The notes beneath the pieces were generated by a model. The model saw only the letters and a program-made list of their open reading frames with translations. It did not search any database and was not told the origin of the DNA. Positions 44,015 to 52,752 of a stretch of DNA of 64,000 nt are shown piece by piece. Position numbers and translations under genes: made by a program. Each line of letters starts with the position of its first letter. Within the stretch, counting starts at the first letter, position 1. Source of the DNA: RGIG1681 sp964646345 (GTDB taxonomy: Bacteria > Bacillota > Clostridia > Christensenellales > UBA1242); contig CAZYDU010000003.1 in NCBI GenBank assembly GCA_964646345.1, forward strand, positions 49,558 to 113,557. The letters run 5' to 3'.

Positions 44015-45352
44015 TTACTCCATTTCATCAAACATTTTTTTCATTTCAAGTTGTTTTCCGCAACACATTCTGCCTTCCGGACAAACTCCAAAAGTATAAC
44101 AGCTTGCACCGAAAACAGCAAACATATCTTTGTCAATATGTTTTAAAGCTCTGAGCATATCGGTTGTGAGTTCTCTGATAACCCATTGTGCTCTTGAGCA
44201 TGTTCTAAGGTTAAATAGATGCAAAAGTTCTCTGGCATTCATTGTTGTTACTAAATCCATGGCAGAACCGTGTGGTGTTAAATATATTAATAGGTATGGG
44301 TCAACTTTGCCCAAAAGTTTGTTATATAAGTCACGATTTTCTTTTATACAAAGCTTAAAGTCGTTTGTTAATTCTTCATTTTCCAGAATTGTTTTAGGGA
44401 TAATAAATTTATTAGAATCGACATATTTAATTAATGGTGGGGTGGCGAGCGACTGCATTCTATGACGGGTTAGATGTTTGAGAATGATTAAAGCAAAATT
44501 TTCGACTTTGAAAGTGTAGTTAAAATGTTCAAGTAGTTTTGCTTGTTTGTCGTCTTTTAGTGCGGATTTGAAATCAAATTTTTCATATCCCGTTGTTTTA
44601 GCGAAATCATCAAGTGTTTTGCTTGCATTTGTTGGGAAAGATAAAAGTTTTGTGGTTTGATAAACATATTCTATTGAAGTCACAGGCTTAGGTTCAGCTT
44701 TCAGAACTTCACTACTAGGCTCAGCATATTGATTTTTGCTAGCTTCAATGATGTTTGGATAACGTAAGTCGAACAAGTCTTTTAATTGAAGCCCAAGTTT
44801 GTAAATTTCTTCATAATTTTTGCCACGACCGTAAATCATGGTGCAAATCACATGCACAAGTTCACGTGCATTTAAGCTCATATAGATGTTTGTTTTCAAA
44901 CCATAAGGTAAGATAAATCTTGCATCTTCAACAGGAATATTGTTTGCAACAAATTTATCATAATATTTAAACATTTTTTGGAAATGGTTTTTGATAAGTT
45001 TCTTTTGGTCTTCCGAAAATGAATCAGGCAAGTTAAATCCAGCATTAGAAAAGTTAACATATCTTCCAGATTTAATTGTGAATGATGCGAGTCTGAACTC
45101 TATTAAAAATTGTTCTACAAAAATTGAAACATTATTAAATCCTAGGTTAAAATAATGATGTTCCAAAACGGTTTTATGTCCTGAAGAAAGCACCTTGGAA
45201 ATAAGTTTTAAATTTTTTTCTTTATCTGTGGCTTTTCTGTAAAGCTCAATGGCAGTTCCTGGTTTTGTTGATATTCTGCCACCGCAAGACACAATGCGTT
45301 CGCCGTTTTTTGTTTCGCTTAAAATTATAACGCCACTTTCATTTTTTTTCAT
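44015..45352 (-). CDS. thyX: Tandem-domain flavin-dependent thymidylate synthase
   Basis: ThyX methylates dUMP using methylene-THF and FAD. This protein is 445 residues, about twice the usual ~220, and consists of two ThyX-like halves. The first half has EFRLASFTIKSGRYV near residue 85 (the RHR is changed to EFR, but the S...S-x-RY part is intact). The second has TRHRMQSLATPPLIKYV near residue 297 (RHR intact, S-x-RY lost). Each half repeats the MNAREL-type helix (SLNARELVHV, TMNARELLHL), and a Cys cluster (CPEGRMCCGK) closes the chain. Coupled to folD. Similar long forms may exist in related bacteria. Confidence 0.82.
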   Translation of the reverse strand: MKKNESGVIILSETKNGERIVSCGGRISTKPGTAIELYRKATDKEKNLKLISKVLSSGHKTVLEHHYFNLGFNNVSIFVEQFLIEFRLASFTIKSGRYVNFSNAGFNLPDSFSEDQKKLIKNHFQKMFKYYDKFVANNIPVEDARFILPYGLKTNIYMSLNARELVHVICTMIYGRGKNYEEIYKLGLQLKDLFDLRYPNIIEASKNQYAEPSSEVLKAEPKPVTSIEYVYQTTKLLSFPTNASKTLDDFAKTTGYEKFDFKSALKDDKQAKLLEHFNYTFKVENFALIILKHLTRHRMQSLATPPLIKYVDSNKFIIPKTILENEELTNDFKLCIKENRDLYNKLLGKVDPYLLIYLTPHGSAMDLVTTMNARELLHLFNLRTCSRAQWVIRELTTDMLRALKHIDKDMFAVFGASCYTFGVCPEGRMCCGKQLEMKKMFDEME

Positions 45353-45517
45353 ATGTTTGCCCCCAATATTTTACTTACTATATTTTAAATTATAATCCGA
45401 ATGTTTGCAAATTTTTGAAGCATATAAATTGAACAAAATTAAATGTTACTAAAATTCAATAAGTTGTAACATTACTTTTAAAATAATAAATTTATTTTCG
45501 TTTTGCAATTATATTGT

Positions 45518-45545
45518 TTGAGCTGGGCATAAAAAATGATATTAT
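45518..45545 (+). promoter_or_regulatory. Promoter of the nitroreductase gene
   Basis: TTGAGC and TATTAT with 16-bp spacing, about 20 bp before the ATG. Confidence 0.5.
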
Positions 45546-45565
45546 AAGAATAAGGGAGAGGTAAT

Positions 45566-46216
45566 ATGTTAGAGTTAATAAAACAAAGGCATTCTGTTCG
45601 TCAATATAAAGACGAGAAAATTGAAGAAGATAAACGCAAAAAAATCTGTGATTTAATTGAAAAAATCAATAAAGAAACAGGTCTAAACATTCAAGCATGT
45701 TTCGATGAGCCTGAAGCATTTGATACATTTATGGCAAGGTATGGCAAGTTTGAAAATGTGAAAAACTATATCGTATTGATAGGGCAAAAGGGTCGTGATG
45801 AAGATATTGGTTACTATGGAGAAAAAATTGTATTAAAGGTGCAGGAACTTGGCTTAAATAGTTGTTGGGTTGCATTGACTTACGGCAAGAAAAAAACAAA
45901 AGTTACAAAAAATAAAGGCGAAAAAATATATTGTACCCTTGCCATTGGTTATGGCAAGCATCGTGGTGTGGTTCATAAAATAAAAACAGTTGAGCAGGTT
46001 AGTAATGTTTCAGCTGAAACGCCAGAATGGTTTAGGAATGGTGTTGAATGTGCATTGCTTGCACCAACTGCAATGAATCAACAAAAGTTTAAATTTATTT
46101 TCAATAATGGTAAAGTGCATGCAAAGGCAGGCAATGGTTTTTATACAAAGACTGACCTTGGAATTGCAAAATACCATTTTGAAATAGGTGCTAATACTAA
46201 AATTGATTGGGAATAA
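45566..46216 (+). CDS. Nitroreductase-family flavoprotein
   Basis: FMN-dependent oxidoreductase. The N-terminal RHSVRQYKDEKI (residues 8-19) is the FMN phosphate-binding motif, VQELGLNSCWVALTYG near residue 97 is the conserved flavin-stacking stretch, and ALLAPTAMNQQKFKF near residue 169 is the usual APT(A/S).NQQP-like segment. The second half is arranged as in the short, putative TM-nitroreductase type. Substrate unknown. Single gene with promoter, GGGAGAGG site and terminator. Confidence 0.88.
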   Translation: MLELIKQRHSVRQYKDEKIEEDKRKKICDLIEKINKETGLNIQACFDEPEAFDTFMARYGKFENVKNYIVLIGQKGRDEDIGYYGEKIVLKVQELGLNSCWVALTYGKKKTKVTKNKGEKIYCTLAIGYGKHRGVVHKIKTVEQVSNVSAETPEWFRNGVECALLAPTAMNQQKFKFIFNNGKVHAKAGNGFYTKTDLGIAKYHFEIGANTKIDWE

Positions 46217-46268
46217 TAAAATCCACCTGATATCAAGCTAAAAATGCTTTGAATCAAGGTGGATTTTT
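46217..46268. terminator. Bidirectional terminator
   Basis: AAAATCCACC and GGTGGATTTT with an inner GATATCAAGC/GCTTTGAATC pairing between the nitroreductase and flavodoxin-like genes. Confidence 0.75.
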
Positions 46269-46306
46269 GTTTGTTACAATAAAAATAATAGTTTCAAGAA
46301 ATAATA

Positions 46307-46843
46307 CTAAACACTCTTGCCCATGTTGTAAGCTTCTAGCATGATGCCACTATTTTTTTGTGCATCGTTTAGCTTTTCAAGGTTAACACCATAGATAACG
46401 CCTTTTTCTTCACAGTTTTCAAAACAATCTCTTGTGCAACCACGAATAGCATTAAGTGTATTATCCATCATTTTTTTTGAAGAATCCCATTGTGAAGCGA
46501 TTAGGTAAATATCTGCATGAATTTTTGTGTAGAATGGAACAAGTCTATCAATGAAAACCTTAAGTTGTCCGCTCATTGAGTAGAAATAGACAGGTGTAGC
46601 GAAAACAATAACATCTGCTTTTGTGAGTTTTTCGCCAAGTTCATTCATGCCGTCAAGTTGAAAACATTTTCCGCTTTGGCTACAAGCATAACAACCGATA
46701 CAGTATTTGAGATTGTAGTCTTTAAGCCTGATAAATTCGACATTATTGCCAACTTCTTTTGCACCCCTTTCAAATTCTTTAGCAAGGGTTTCTGAGTTTC
46801 CGCCAGTTCTTGGACTAGAAGAAATTATAATAACATTTTTCAT
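46307..46843 (-). CDS. NADPH-dependent FMN reductase / flavodoxin-like protein
   Basis: Flavodoxin-fold reductase. The FMN phosphate loop SSSPRTGGNSETLA is at residues 8-21. A cysteine cluster CIGCYACSQSGKC near residue 48 could hold an iron-sulphur cluster as in iron-sulphur flavoproteins. ATPVYFYSMSGQLKVFIDR near residue 82 is the standard second flavin loop. Four more cysteines lie near residues 135-145. It may serve oxygen or quinone detoxification; substrate not readable. An AAGGAG site precedes the ATG. Confidence 0.88.
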   Translation of the reverse strand: MKNVIIISSSPRTGGNSETLAKEFERGAKEVGNNVEFIRLKDYNLKYCIGCYACSQSGKCFQLDGMNELGEKLTKADVIVFATPVYFYSMSGQLKVFIDRLVPFYTKIHADIYLIASQWDSSKKMMDNTLNAIRGCTRDCFENCEEKGVIYGVNLEKLNDAQKNSGIMLEAYNMGKSV

Positions 46844-46973
46844 TTGATTTCTCCTTTTGAGATATTACATAGAGTTTACAAATTAATTATATCATAGCAA
46901 AAATAGAAATTATATTAAATTTAATTGGTTTTTTATTTTTTGGTTAAATTTTATTAGAGAAAACCGCTTGATG

Positions 46974-46982
46974 TGGTATACT
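46974..46982 (+). promoter_or_regulatory. Extended -10 of the M6-like protease gene
   Basis: TGGTATACT, with the predicted start of transcription about 3 bases before the ATG at 46992; the -35 element is weak. Confidence 0.45.
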
Positions 46983-46991
46983 AAGTGTGTT

Positions 46992-48992
46992 ATGTGTGAA
47001 AAAATAAGTAAGATAATAAAAATAATGGTTTATAGTTTATTTAAATTTGCCATTTTTATAATAGTGGGTACTTTTAATATGAACAACCATTGCACAGTGA
47101 CGTTTGCTCTAGATTCGCAGAAATCGAATTTTACGAATTTGATAGTGTTTGTGAGATTTAGTGATGAAGATGATTACTTGCAGGATACATGTTTTGAAAA
47201 TCAAACGATAAAACAAATTACAAACAATAATTATTTGACAGCAGATTACAATGTTAAGGATTACTTTTATAATGTTTCTAATGGTAAAATAAATATGCAG
47301 TCTCTTTATTTGTTAGATGATGAAGGGGTATCCATAAAACTGTCAAAACCACGTAGTTATTACGTAAAAAAATCGGAGTATAATCCCAGCGGATATGAAG
47401 AATCTCAGAGAGCTGAGCGAATGCTTGAATTAAAACAAGATTGGTCTAATAGTATTAATTCAATTATTCAAAGTGGATATAGCTTGGCAAATATTGATAA
47501 TAGTGGAAGTTTTTCTCTTTCTGAACTTGATAAAAATGGCGATAATTTAATTGATAGTTTGACGATTATTTTTAACTATTCTTCTGAATATTCAGTAAAT
47601 GGTAGCACAGATGTTTTATGGAATTATCAAGACTTCTATAATGGTGTTGAGATTGAATCTAATGGCAAAACCATAACAAGTGGAAATTATGTTCAAATAA
47701 CAGCAAATTATAATCAGCTGTATAAAGATAAAAATGGAATTTTGTTCTCAAATTTGCAAACTATGATTCATGAAATGGGACATGTTTTTGGATTAAAAGA
47801 TTTATATAAAAGGGATTTGAGTTCGCCTGTTTATTTTATGTCTGCCATGGCAAAAGCAATTAGTCCTGTACCACAATTTATATCAGCAAAAGAAAGGGAA
47901 GTTAAAGGTTGGCTTGGCGAAGATAATGTAAAGCAAATTGAAGAAGTCGGAATGTATACAATAAAAGCGACTTCTGGATTGGAATCGAATAATGTTGTTT
48001 GTTATAAACTTAATATACCAAGTTTAAATAAGACATTATATTTAGAATATAGAAAATTTGATGGTAGTGATAATAAATATGATACAAAAGATAAAACCTT
48101 TACTAATTCCAGTGGAGAAATTGTTTCGGTAGATAATAAATTAAAAAGTGGATTAGTGTGTTTTTTGTTTTCGAATGGTATGAAGTATCCGGATAATTAT
48201 TCCATTTCATCGGGAAACTATGAGGTTTTTGGTGGCGGACAAACGAAAAACGACTCGGCACTTTCAGTTGGTGAAAGTTACAATATTTCCACTGGATTAA
48301 AAATTGAAGTGCAAAGTATTGACAATGATAGTTTGGTTTTTGAAGTGATTGGAACTGACATTGAACATATACATACAACTAGTCATATACCAGCACAAAA
48401 AGCAACGTGTTCTCAAACTGGTAATGATGAGTATTGGAAATGTAGTGTATGTGGGAAATGCTTTGACGATGAAAATTTGATATATGAAAAGAATGAGTCT
48501 GAATTTATAATATCAAAAAAAGCACACACTAAACAATGGGTTAATGAAGTGCCTGCAACTTGTAAGAATGAAGGGTTAACAGCAGGAGAAAAATGTGAAA
48601 TTTGTGGAGAAGTGATTAGTGGCTGTGATGTTATTCCCCAAAAAGAACATCGTGCTAGTGATTGGATTATTGATAAGGAGTCAACTGCAACAGAGTGTGG
48701 AGAAAAACATAAAGAATGTTTGGATTGTGGAGATGTTTTAGAGACTTTGTCTATTGGTATAAAACAGGAAGAAACAAAAAAAGACGATGAAATTTCATCT
48801 GATAATGAAAATGATAATTTCGATTCAGAAAACAAAAAGGAAGATGAAATTGATGTTGTAGAGTCTGAGATGAATGAAGAACACCCGAGCAAAAAAATTC
48901 TAAGGGTGATGATTATTTTATTTGTAACGGCTTCGTGTTTGATTGGAGCAGGTTCTTTTTTTGTGTTGAAGAAGAAAAGGAAACGAAATTAA
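46992..48992 (+). CDS. Membrane-anchored M6-like (immune inhibitor A type) metalloprotease
   Basis: Exported zinc protease. From the ATG at 46992 an N-terminal hydrophobic signal follows a basic segment. Residues 165-200 contain an EF-hand-like stretch (NIDNSGSFSLSELDKNGD) common in M6 enzymes. The zinc motif MIHEMGHVFGLKDLY is near residue 264. A beta-rich domain follows. Residues ~455-590 carry three Cys/His modules of the form C..TG....C..CG (WKCSVCGKC, GEKCEICGE, HKECLDCGD). A charged linker and a C-terminal helix plus KKKRKRN anchor it in the membrane. No Shine-Dalgarno site; an in-frame ATG at 46971 overlaps the promoter. Confidence 0.8.
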   Translation: MCEKISKIIKIMVYSLFKFAIFIIVGTFNMNNHCTVTFALDSQKSNFTNLIVFVRFSDEDDYLQDTCFENQTIKQITNNNYLTADYNVKDYFYNVSNGKINMQSLYLLDDEGVSIKLSKPRSYYVKKSEYNPSGYEESQRAERMLELKQDWSNSINSIIQSGYSLANIDNSGSFSLSELDKNGDNLIDSLTIIFNYSSEYSVNGSTDVLWNYQDFYNGVEIESNGKTITSGNYVQITANYNQLYKDKNGILFSNLQTMIHEMGHVFGLKDLYKRDLSSPVYFMSAMAKAISPVPQFISAKEREVKGWLGEDNVKQIEEVGMYTIKATSGLESNNVVCYKLNIPSLNKTLYLEYRKFDGSDNKYDTKDKTFTNSSGEIVSVDNKLKSGLVCFLFSNGMKYPDNYSISSGNYEVFGGGQTKNDSALSVGESYNISTGLKIEVQSIDNDSLVFEVIGTDIEHIHTTSHIPAQKATCSQTGNDEYWKCSVCGKCFDDENLIYEKNESEFIISKKAHTKQWVNEVPATCKNEGLTAGEKCEICGEVISGCDVIPQKEHRASDWIIDKESTATECGEKHKECLDCGDVLETLSIGIKQEETKKDDEISSDNENDNFDSENKKEDEIDVVESEMNEEHPSKKILRVMIILFVTASCLIGAGSFFVLKKKRKRN

Positions 48993-49113
48993 ATGTTTTT
49001 TTAATTCAAAATCCATATTGCCAGTTTTTTAAATATAAATTAATTTAAAAAATCATATTTTTCTAACAGAAACTGATAAGAATTGCGGGTTTTAGAAAGA
49101 AATAGAACATATA

Positions 49114-49146
49114 AAAACAAGCCCTAAACATAAGGCTTGTTTTTTT
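49114..49146. terminator. Bidirectional terminator between M6 protease and degV
   Basis: AAACAAGCC and GGCTTGTTT with T-runs on both sides. Confidence 0.8.
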
Positions 49147-49157
49147 GTCATTTTATT

Positions 49158-50021
49158 TTAGTTTGCAGATGCCTTGCGTTTAAAAAATAATGCAAGGGTT
49201 CTTGGTCCACAATGACAACCAAGTGTACAATCAATGTGTGAAATTTTTACGTCAGAATTTGGAATTTCTTTTTTAAGTTTTTCAAAAACAAACTCTGCTT
49301 CTTGCTTGTTGTTTGTGTAGCAAAGATAAATTTTTCTTAGTGTGTCATGAATTGTAGTTTTAACTTTATTTATCATTGAAATGAGAGTTTTTTTTCTGCC
49401 AATGCACAGACCTTTGATTGCAAGTTTGCCGTTTTTGTCTGCATTGATTATTGGGTTGATGTTCATTACCTTTGCTAGCAGTGCTGCCGGCGGATTTATT
49501 CTTCCGCTTCTTTTTAGGTAGTCTATTGACCCAGGTGTAAACAAACATTCAACATCAGTTTTGTTTTTATCAACCGCTTCTTTGATTTGTTCTAGTGTTT
49601 TGCCTTCGTCTCTGAGTTTAGCAATTTCGACTATGTCAAAAGCCATACCCATTCCGCCTTTGCATGAATCAATAATTTCAACTTTGTTTGGATATTTTTC
49701 ATTTAATTCGTTTTTTGCTGAAATTGCATTATTATAGGTTGCAGAAAGTCCAGAAGACATTGAAACATGAATAACTTGGTTTCCTTTTTTTAGTTCAGGT
49801 TCGAAGTATTCGATATAGGTGCTTGGAGCAATGCATGCGGTTCTTGCGATATCGGTTTCAAGGATATTATAGAAATCTTCCACAGCTATTTTTTCTTCTA
49901 GTGGGTTGTATTCTTCTCCATTATAAGTAAAAAATATAGGGATTATTTTAATATTGTATTTTTCAATAATATCTTCAGTTAAACTTGAACAAGAATCGGT
50001 AAAAATGGTTATGTTATTCAT
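49158..50021 (-). CDS. DegV-family fatty-acid-binding protein
   Basis: DegV proteins bind a fatty acid; some (FakB) present it to the kinase FakA for phospholipid synthesis. TDSCSSLTEDIIEKYNI near residue 8, TACIAPSTYIEYF near residue 60, HVSMSSGLSATYNNA near residue 84 and KRSGRINPPAALLAK near residue 165 are family landmarks. The second domain ends with the HCGPRTLALFF type motif. Length (287) is usual. No fakA is adjacent. An AGAATAT-type weak site precedes the ATG. Confidence 0.92.
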   Translation of the reverse strand: MNNITIFTDSCSSLTEDIIEKYNIKIIPIFFTYNGEEYNPLEEKIAVEDFYNILETDIARTACIAPSTYIEYFEPELKKGNQVIHVSMSSGLSATYNNAISAKNELNEKYPNKVEIIDSCKGGMGMAFDIVEIAKLRDEGKTLEQIKEAVDKNKTDVECLFTPGSIDYLKRSGRINPPAALLAKVMNINPIINADKNGKLAIKGLCIGRKKTLISMINKVKTTIHDTLRKIYLCYTNNKQEAEFVFEKLKKEIPNSDVKISHIDCTLGCHCGPRTLALFFKRKASAN

Positions 50022-50188
50022 ATATTCTCCACGTGAATTTTCTTACTATTATAGATTGACACAAATTGAGAAAATTTGCAAGTAAATTTGCGGGTTTATA
50101 TATAATTAATTATGTATAATAAGAGTAAATTTAGATTACAAGCAACTTACAGTTTGGTTATTTTTCATAAAAATTCGACAACAAATAA

Positions 50189-50217
50189 TTGCCATAGCTT
50201 TAGAAATTTATTATACT
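50189..50217 (+). promoter_or_regulatory. Promoter of the Ig-like/MBL operon
   Basis: TTGCCA and TATACT with 17-bp spacing, about 35 bp before the ATG at 50254. Confidence 0.6.
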
Positions 50218-50253
50218 TAATTTTATAAATTGCATATAAAAATAGGGGGAATT

Positions 50254-50745
50254 ATGGATTATTCTTCAATGAAAGCGACAAAAACTAAAAGAAGTTACGA
50301 TGCAGACGTTTCTGTTTCAAGGTCAAGTAAAAGAAAAATAAGGAAACAAGCGAAAAAATTGAATTGGCTTATTGTTTTGCCGGTGCTTGTTGTTGGTCTA
50401 CTTGCAGGCTTTTTCGGCATGAAGATTGCTTTTAAAAATGATGTTTTTTCAATGGTTGAAGCAAAAACCATTGATGAAATTATGTATATAGGTGGCGATA
50501 GTGACTATGAAGAATATGTAGAACTTGGAGCAAAATGTGTTTCTTTTGGTAAGGATTATTCCAGCGAAATAAAGATAGAATATTTCTATAGAACCGACCT
50601 TTCAGAAAAAGAAACAAAAGTTGATGGGGTTGATGAAAAAGTACCTGGAATGTACTATGCGGTGTACACAACCACTGCTTCTCGTTACAAAAATGTTACA
50701 TTAATTAGAAATATTGTTGTATTGGGGGAAGAAGATAATGGCTAA
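50254..50745 (+). CDS. Membrane-anchored Ig-like (DUF5011-type) domain protein
   Basis: A basic N-terminus is followed by one membrane helix (about residues 38-60); the remaining ~100 residues are outside. They follow the pattern of DUF5011/HYR Ig-like domains: YEEYVELGAKCVSFGKDYSSEI, then VDEKVPGMYYAVYTTTAS and KNVTLIRNIVVLG. The ATG at 50254 has a GGGGGA site; an earlier TTG does not. The stop overlaps the next gene's start by 8 bases. The close link suggests that this protein and the metallo-beta-lactamase act together at the outer membrane face. Confidence 0.65.
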   Translation: MDYSSMKATKTKRSYDADVSVSRSSKRKIRKQAKKLNWLIVLPVLVVGLLAGFFGMKIAFKNDVFSMVEAKTIDEIMYIGGDSDYEEYVELGAKCVSFGKDYSSEIKIEYFYRTDLSEKETKVDGVDEKVPGMYYAVYTTTASRYKNVTLIRNIVVLGEEDNG

Positions 50746-51934
50746 GAAAAAACAATCAAAAGTTTCCAAGATTTTTACCGCAATAGTTTGCTTTGTTTTG
50801 GGTGCGGTTATTGGTGTTTTTGGTAATTTTATTTTTACCATGCCGGATTCATACGAAATTCCAGACGCTGTAACTGGCAGTAGCTATGATTTGGCTGTTG
50901 GCAATTTAAGTGTTGAGCAAATAAAGAGTAAAGATTTGTCCATTCATTTTTTGGAACTTGGAAATAAATATACAGGCGATTGCACATTCATAAAAGTTGG
51001 CGATGTTGAAATATTGATTGATGCGGGTTCAAAAGCTGATAGTATTCCAGTTATTTATAACTATATAAATCAGTATATTGAAGGTAATCTTGACTATGTT
51101 ATTGTAACTCATGCTCATGAAGACCATTATGCGGGGTTTGCCACAGGCGAAAATACTGATTCTCTATTTGATTTATTCACTGTTGGAACTGTTATAGATT
51201 TTCCGAAGACTAATAAAACTGATAGTAACAAAATGTATAATAACTATAAAAGAGAATTAAATCAAGAGAGAAATGGTCGAAAAATGAATCATTTTAATGC
51301 CTTGGATTGTTGGAAAGGGGCAGATGAGTCAAGTGATGGCAGTGTTGCTGCTAAAAAAATTAACTTAAGCCAAGATGTTGAGCTTGAAATACTTTATCAA
51401 AAGTTCTATGAAGAACATGCAACAACAGAGAATAATTATTCAGTTTGTGTTATGATTAATCAAGCGAGTGCTGGTGGAAATGATAAGCATTATTTGTTCA
51501 CTGGAGATTTAGAAAAAGAAGGCGAGATTTCATTGGTTGATAAAGCTAACAATACTTTGCCAGAAGTTGATGTTTACAAGGCTGGTCATCATGGTTCAAA
51601 AACTTCTTCAAGCAATGAATTGTTGAGTGTAATTAAGCCAAAGGTGGTTTGTGTTTGTTGTTGTGCAGGTTCTAGTGAATATACCACAAAAAATGAAAAT
51701 CAATTCCCAACGCAAGAATTTGTTAACAATGTGTTTAAGTACACAACTCAAGTTTATGTGACCACACTTTGCGAAAATTATCAAGAAAATAAATTCACTT
51801 CAATGAATGGCAATATTGTTGTGTTTGCAAGTAAATCTGATTTAAATATTTCAGTGAGTTGCTCAAATAATAACACGGTTTTGAAAGACACAGACTGGTT
51901 TAAAAACAATCGAACAATGCCAGCAGTTGTGTAA
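50738..51934 (+). CDS. Exported ComEC-like metallo-beta-lactamase-fold hydrolase
   Basis: A helix at residues ~10-32 anchors the protein; the enzyme part is outside the cell. The fold resembles the C-terminal hydrolase of ComEC: IHFLELGNKYTGDCTFIKVGD, then LIDAGSK, the metal motif THAHEDHYAG near residue 125, LFTGDLEKEGE near residue 248 and KAGHHGSKTSSSNE near residue 280. ComEC-type domains are nucleases that degrade one DNA strand during uptake; without the channel domain a role in extracellular DNA or phosphodiester hydrolysis is inferred. The ATG overlaps the upstream Ig-like gene and uses GGGGGAAG. The terminator follows. Confidence 0.82.
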   Translation: MAKKKQSKVSKIFTAIVCFVLGAVIGVFGNFIFTMPDSYEIPDAVTGSSYDLAVGNLSVEQIKSKDLSIHFLELGNKYTGDCTFIKVGDVEILIDAGSKADSIPVIYNYINQYIEGNLDYVIVTHAHEDHYAGFATGENTDSLFDLFTVGTVIDFPKTNKTDSNKMYNNYKRELNQERNGRKMNHFNALDCWKGADESSDGSVAAKKINLSQDVELEILYQKFYEEHATTENNYSVCVMINQASAGGNDKHYLFTGDLEKEGEISLVDKANNTLPEVDVYKAGHHGSKTSSSNELLSVIKPKVVCVCCCAGSSEYTTKNENQFPTQEFVNNVFKYTTQVYVTTLCENYQENKFTSMNGNIVVFASKSDLNISVSCSNNNTVLKDTDWFKNNRTMPAVV

Positions 51935-51948
51935 AATGATAATTTATT

Positions 51949-51983
51949 AAAACCTTATGGATTTGGTTCTATAAGGTTTTTTT
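51949..51983 (+). terminator. Terminator of the Ig-like/MBL operon
   Basis: AAAACCTTAT and ATAAGGTTTT, then T-run. Confidence 0.8.
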
Positions 51984-52093
51984 GTGGGCGGGTGGCATTC
52001 CTGTTCAAAAAGTGAGATTTTTGTGAAAGTTTAAGCGGAACTGCAAAAATTTTTAATTTATTTATATGAATGTAAAAAAAATTTGTCAAATTA

Positions 52094-52123
52094 TTGCAAA
52101 GAACGAATATAGTATGATATAAT
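52094..52123 (+). promoter_or_regulatory. Promoter of the tetR-bspA operon
   Basis: TTGCAA and TATAAT with 18-bp spacing; the -10 is extended (TGA before it). Confidence 0.7.
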
Positions 52124-52126
52124 CTT

Positions 52127-52140
52127 ACTGACCGATAAGT
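52127..52140. promoter_or_regulatory. Candidate TetR operator
   Basis: ACTGACCGATAAGT is an imperfect inverted repeat (5 of 7 half-site positions) of the ACTGACC...GGTCAGT type bound by many TetR regulators. It covers the predicted transcription start, where a bound repressor would block the tetR-bspA promoter. Confidence 0.5.
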
Positions 52141-52164
52141 TAATAATGTGTTTTGGAGAAATAA

Positions 52165-52752
52165 ATGAGTAGAACAGATATTTATCACGATGAAAGAAAA
52201 ATGGAAATTTTGGAAAAATGCTTTGAGTGCTATGCAGAAAATGGGTTTGGAAATGTTGGAATAAAAGCACTTGGCAAGTATTGTGGATTTTCATCAGCGA
52301 ATTTATATAGTTATTTTAATGACCTTGATGAGCTTGTCATTCAAGCAACCGAGCATTGTATGAGCAAGGTTGAAGACGAGTTTATGGCAAAAGCACCAAC
52401 AAAACCTGAAGAACTTGAAAAGTTTATTGATGAAATTCCATATTGGACTGCGAAAAATCACGGCAAGAAATATAGACTTATGTATCAGATTTACACCAAT
52501 CCCAAATACATCGAAAGTGGCAAAAAGTTCTTTGAAGGTGTAAATAAAAGATATACGGAGTATGCAAAAATTTTAGAGCCAAAGCTTGGAATTGACTACA
52601 AAACAATAGTTTCATTTATTTTCATTTTAATTAGAGCAAGTGTTCACTATGCGATGTTTGAAGATGAATATTATTTAAGAGCCCAAATTCAAACGATAAA
52701 GCAATCTTTGAAGATGTTTATAGAATATAGTAAAGGAAAGGAGAGTTTATGA
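52165..52752 (+). CDS. TetR-family transcriptional regulator
   Basis: The N-terminal HTH is clear: ERKMEILEKCFECYAENGFGNVGIKALGKYCG..., then FSSANLYSYFNDLDELV near residue 45. The ligand-binding part is helical; a helix pair near residues 140-165 probably forms the dimer. It starts with a GGAG site. The last codons overlap the ATG of the 1074-residue surface protein (ATGA), so the regulator and its probable target are translated together. An operator-like repeat sits at the promoter, so autoregulation is likely. The effector is unknown. Confidence 0.9.
   Translation: MSRTDIYHDERKMEILEKCFECYAENGFGNVGIKALGKYCGFSSANLYSYFNDLDELVIQATEHCMSKVEDEFMAKAPTKPEELEKFIDEIPYWTAKNHGKKYRLMYQIYTNPKYIESGKKFFEGVNKRYTEYAKILEPKLGIDYKTIVSFIFILIRASVHYAMFEDEYYLRAQIQTIKQSLKMFIEYSKGKESL

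Noticed and set aside
45353..45565. Folate riboswitch ahead of thyX-folD
   Set aside because: The region is AT-rich, without the paired conserved segments of a tetrahydrofolate riboswitch.
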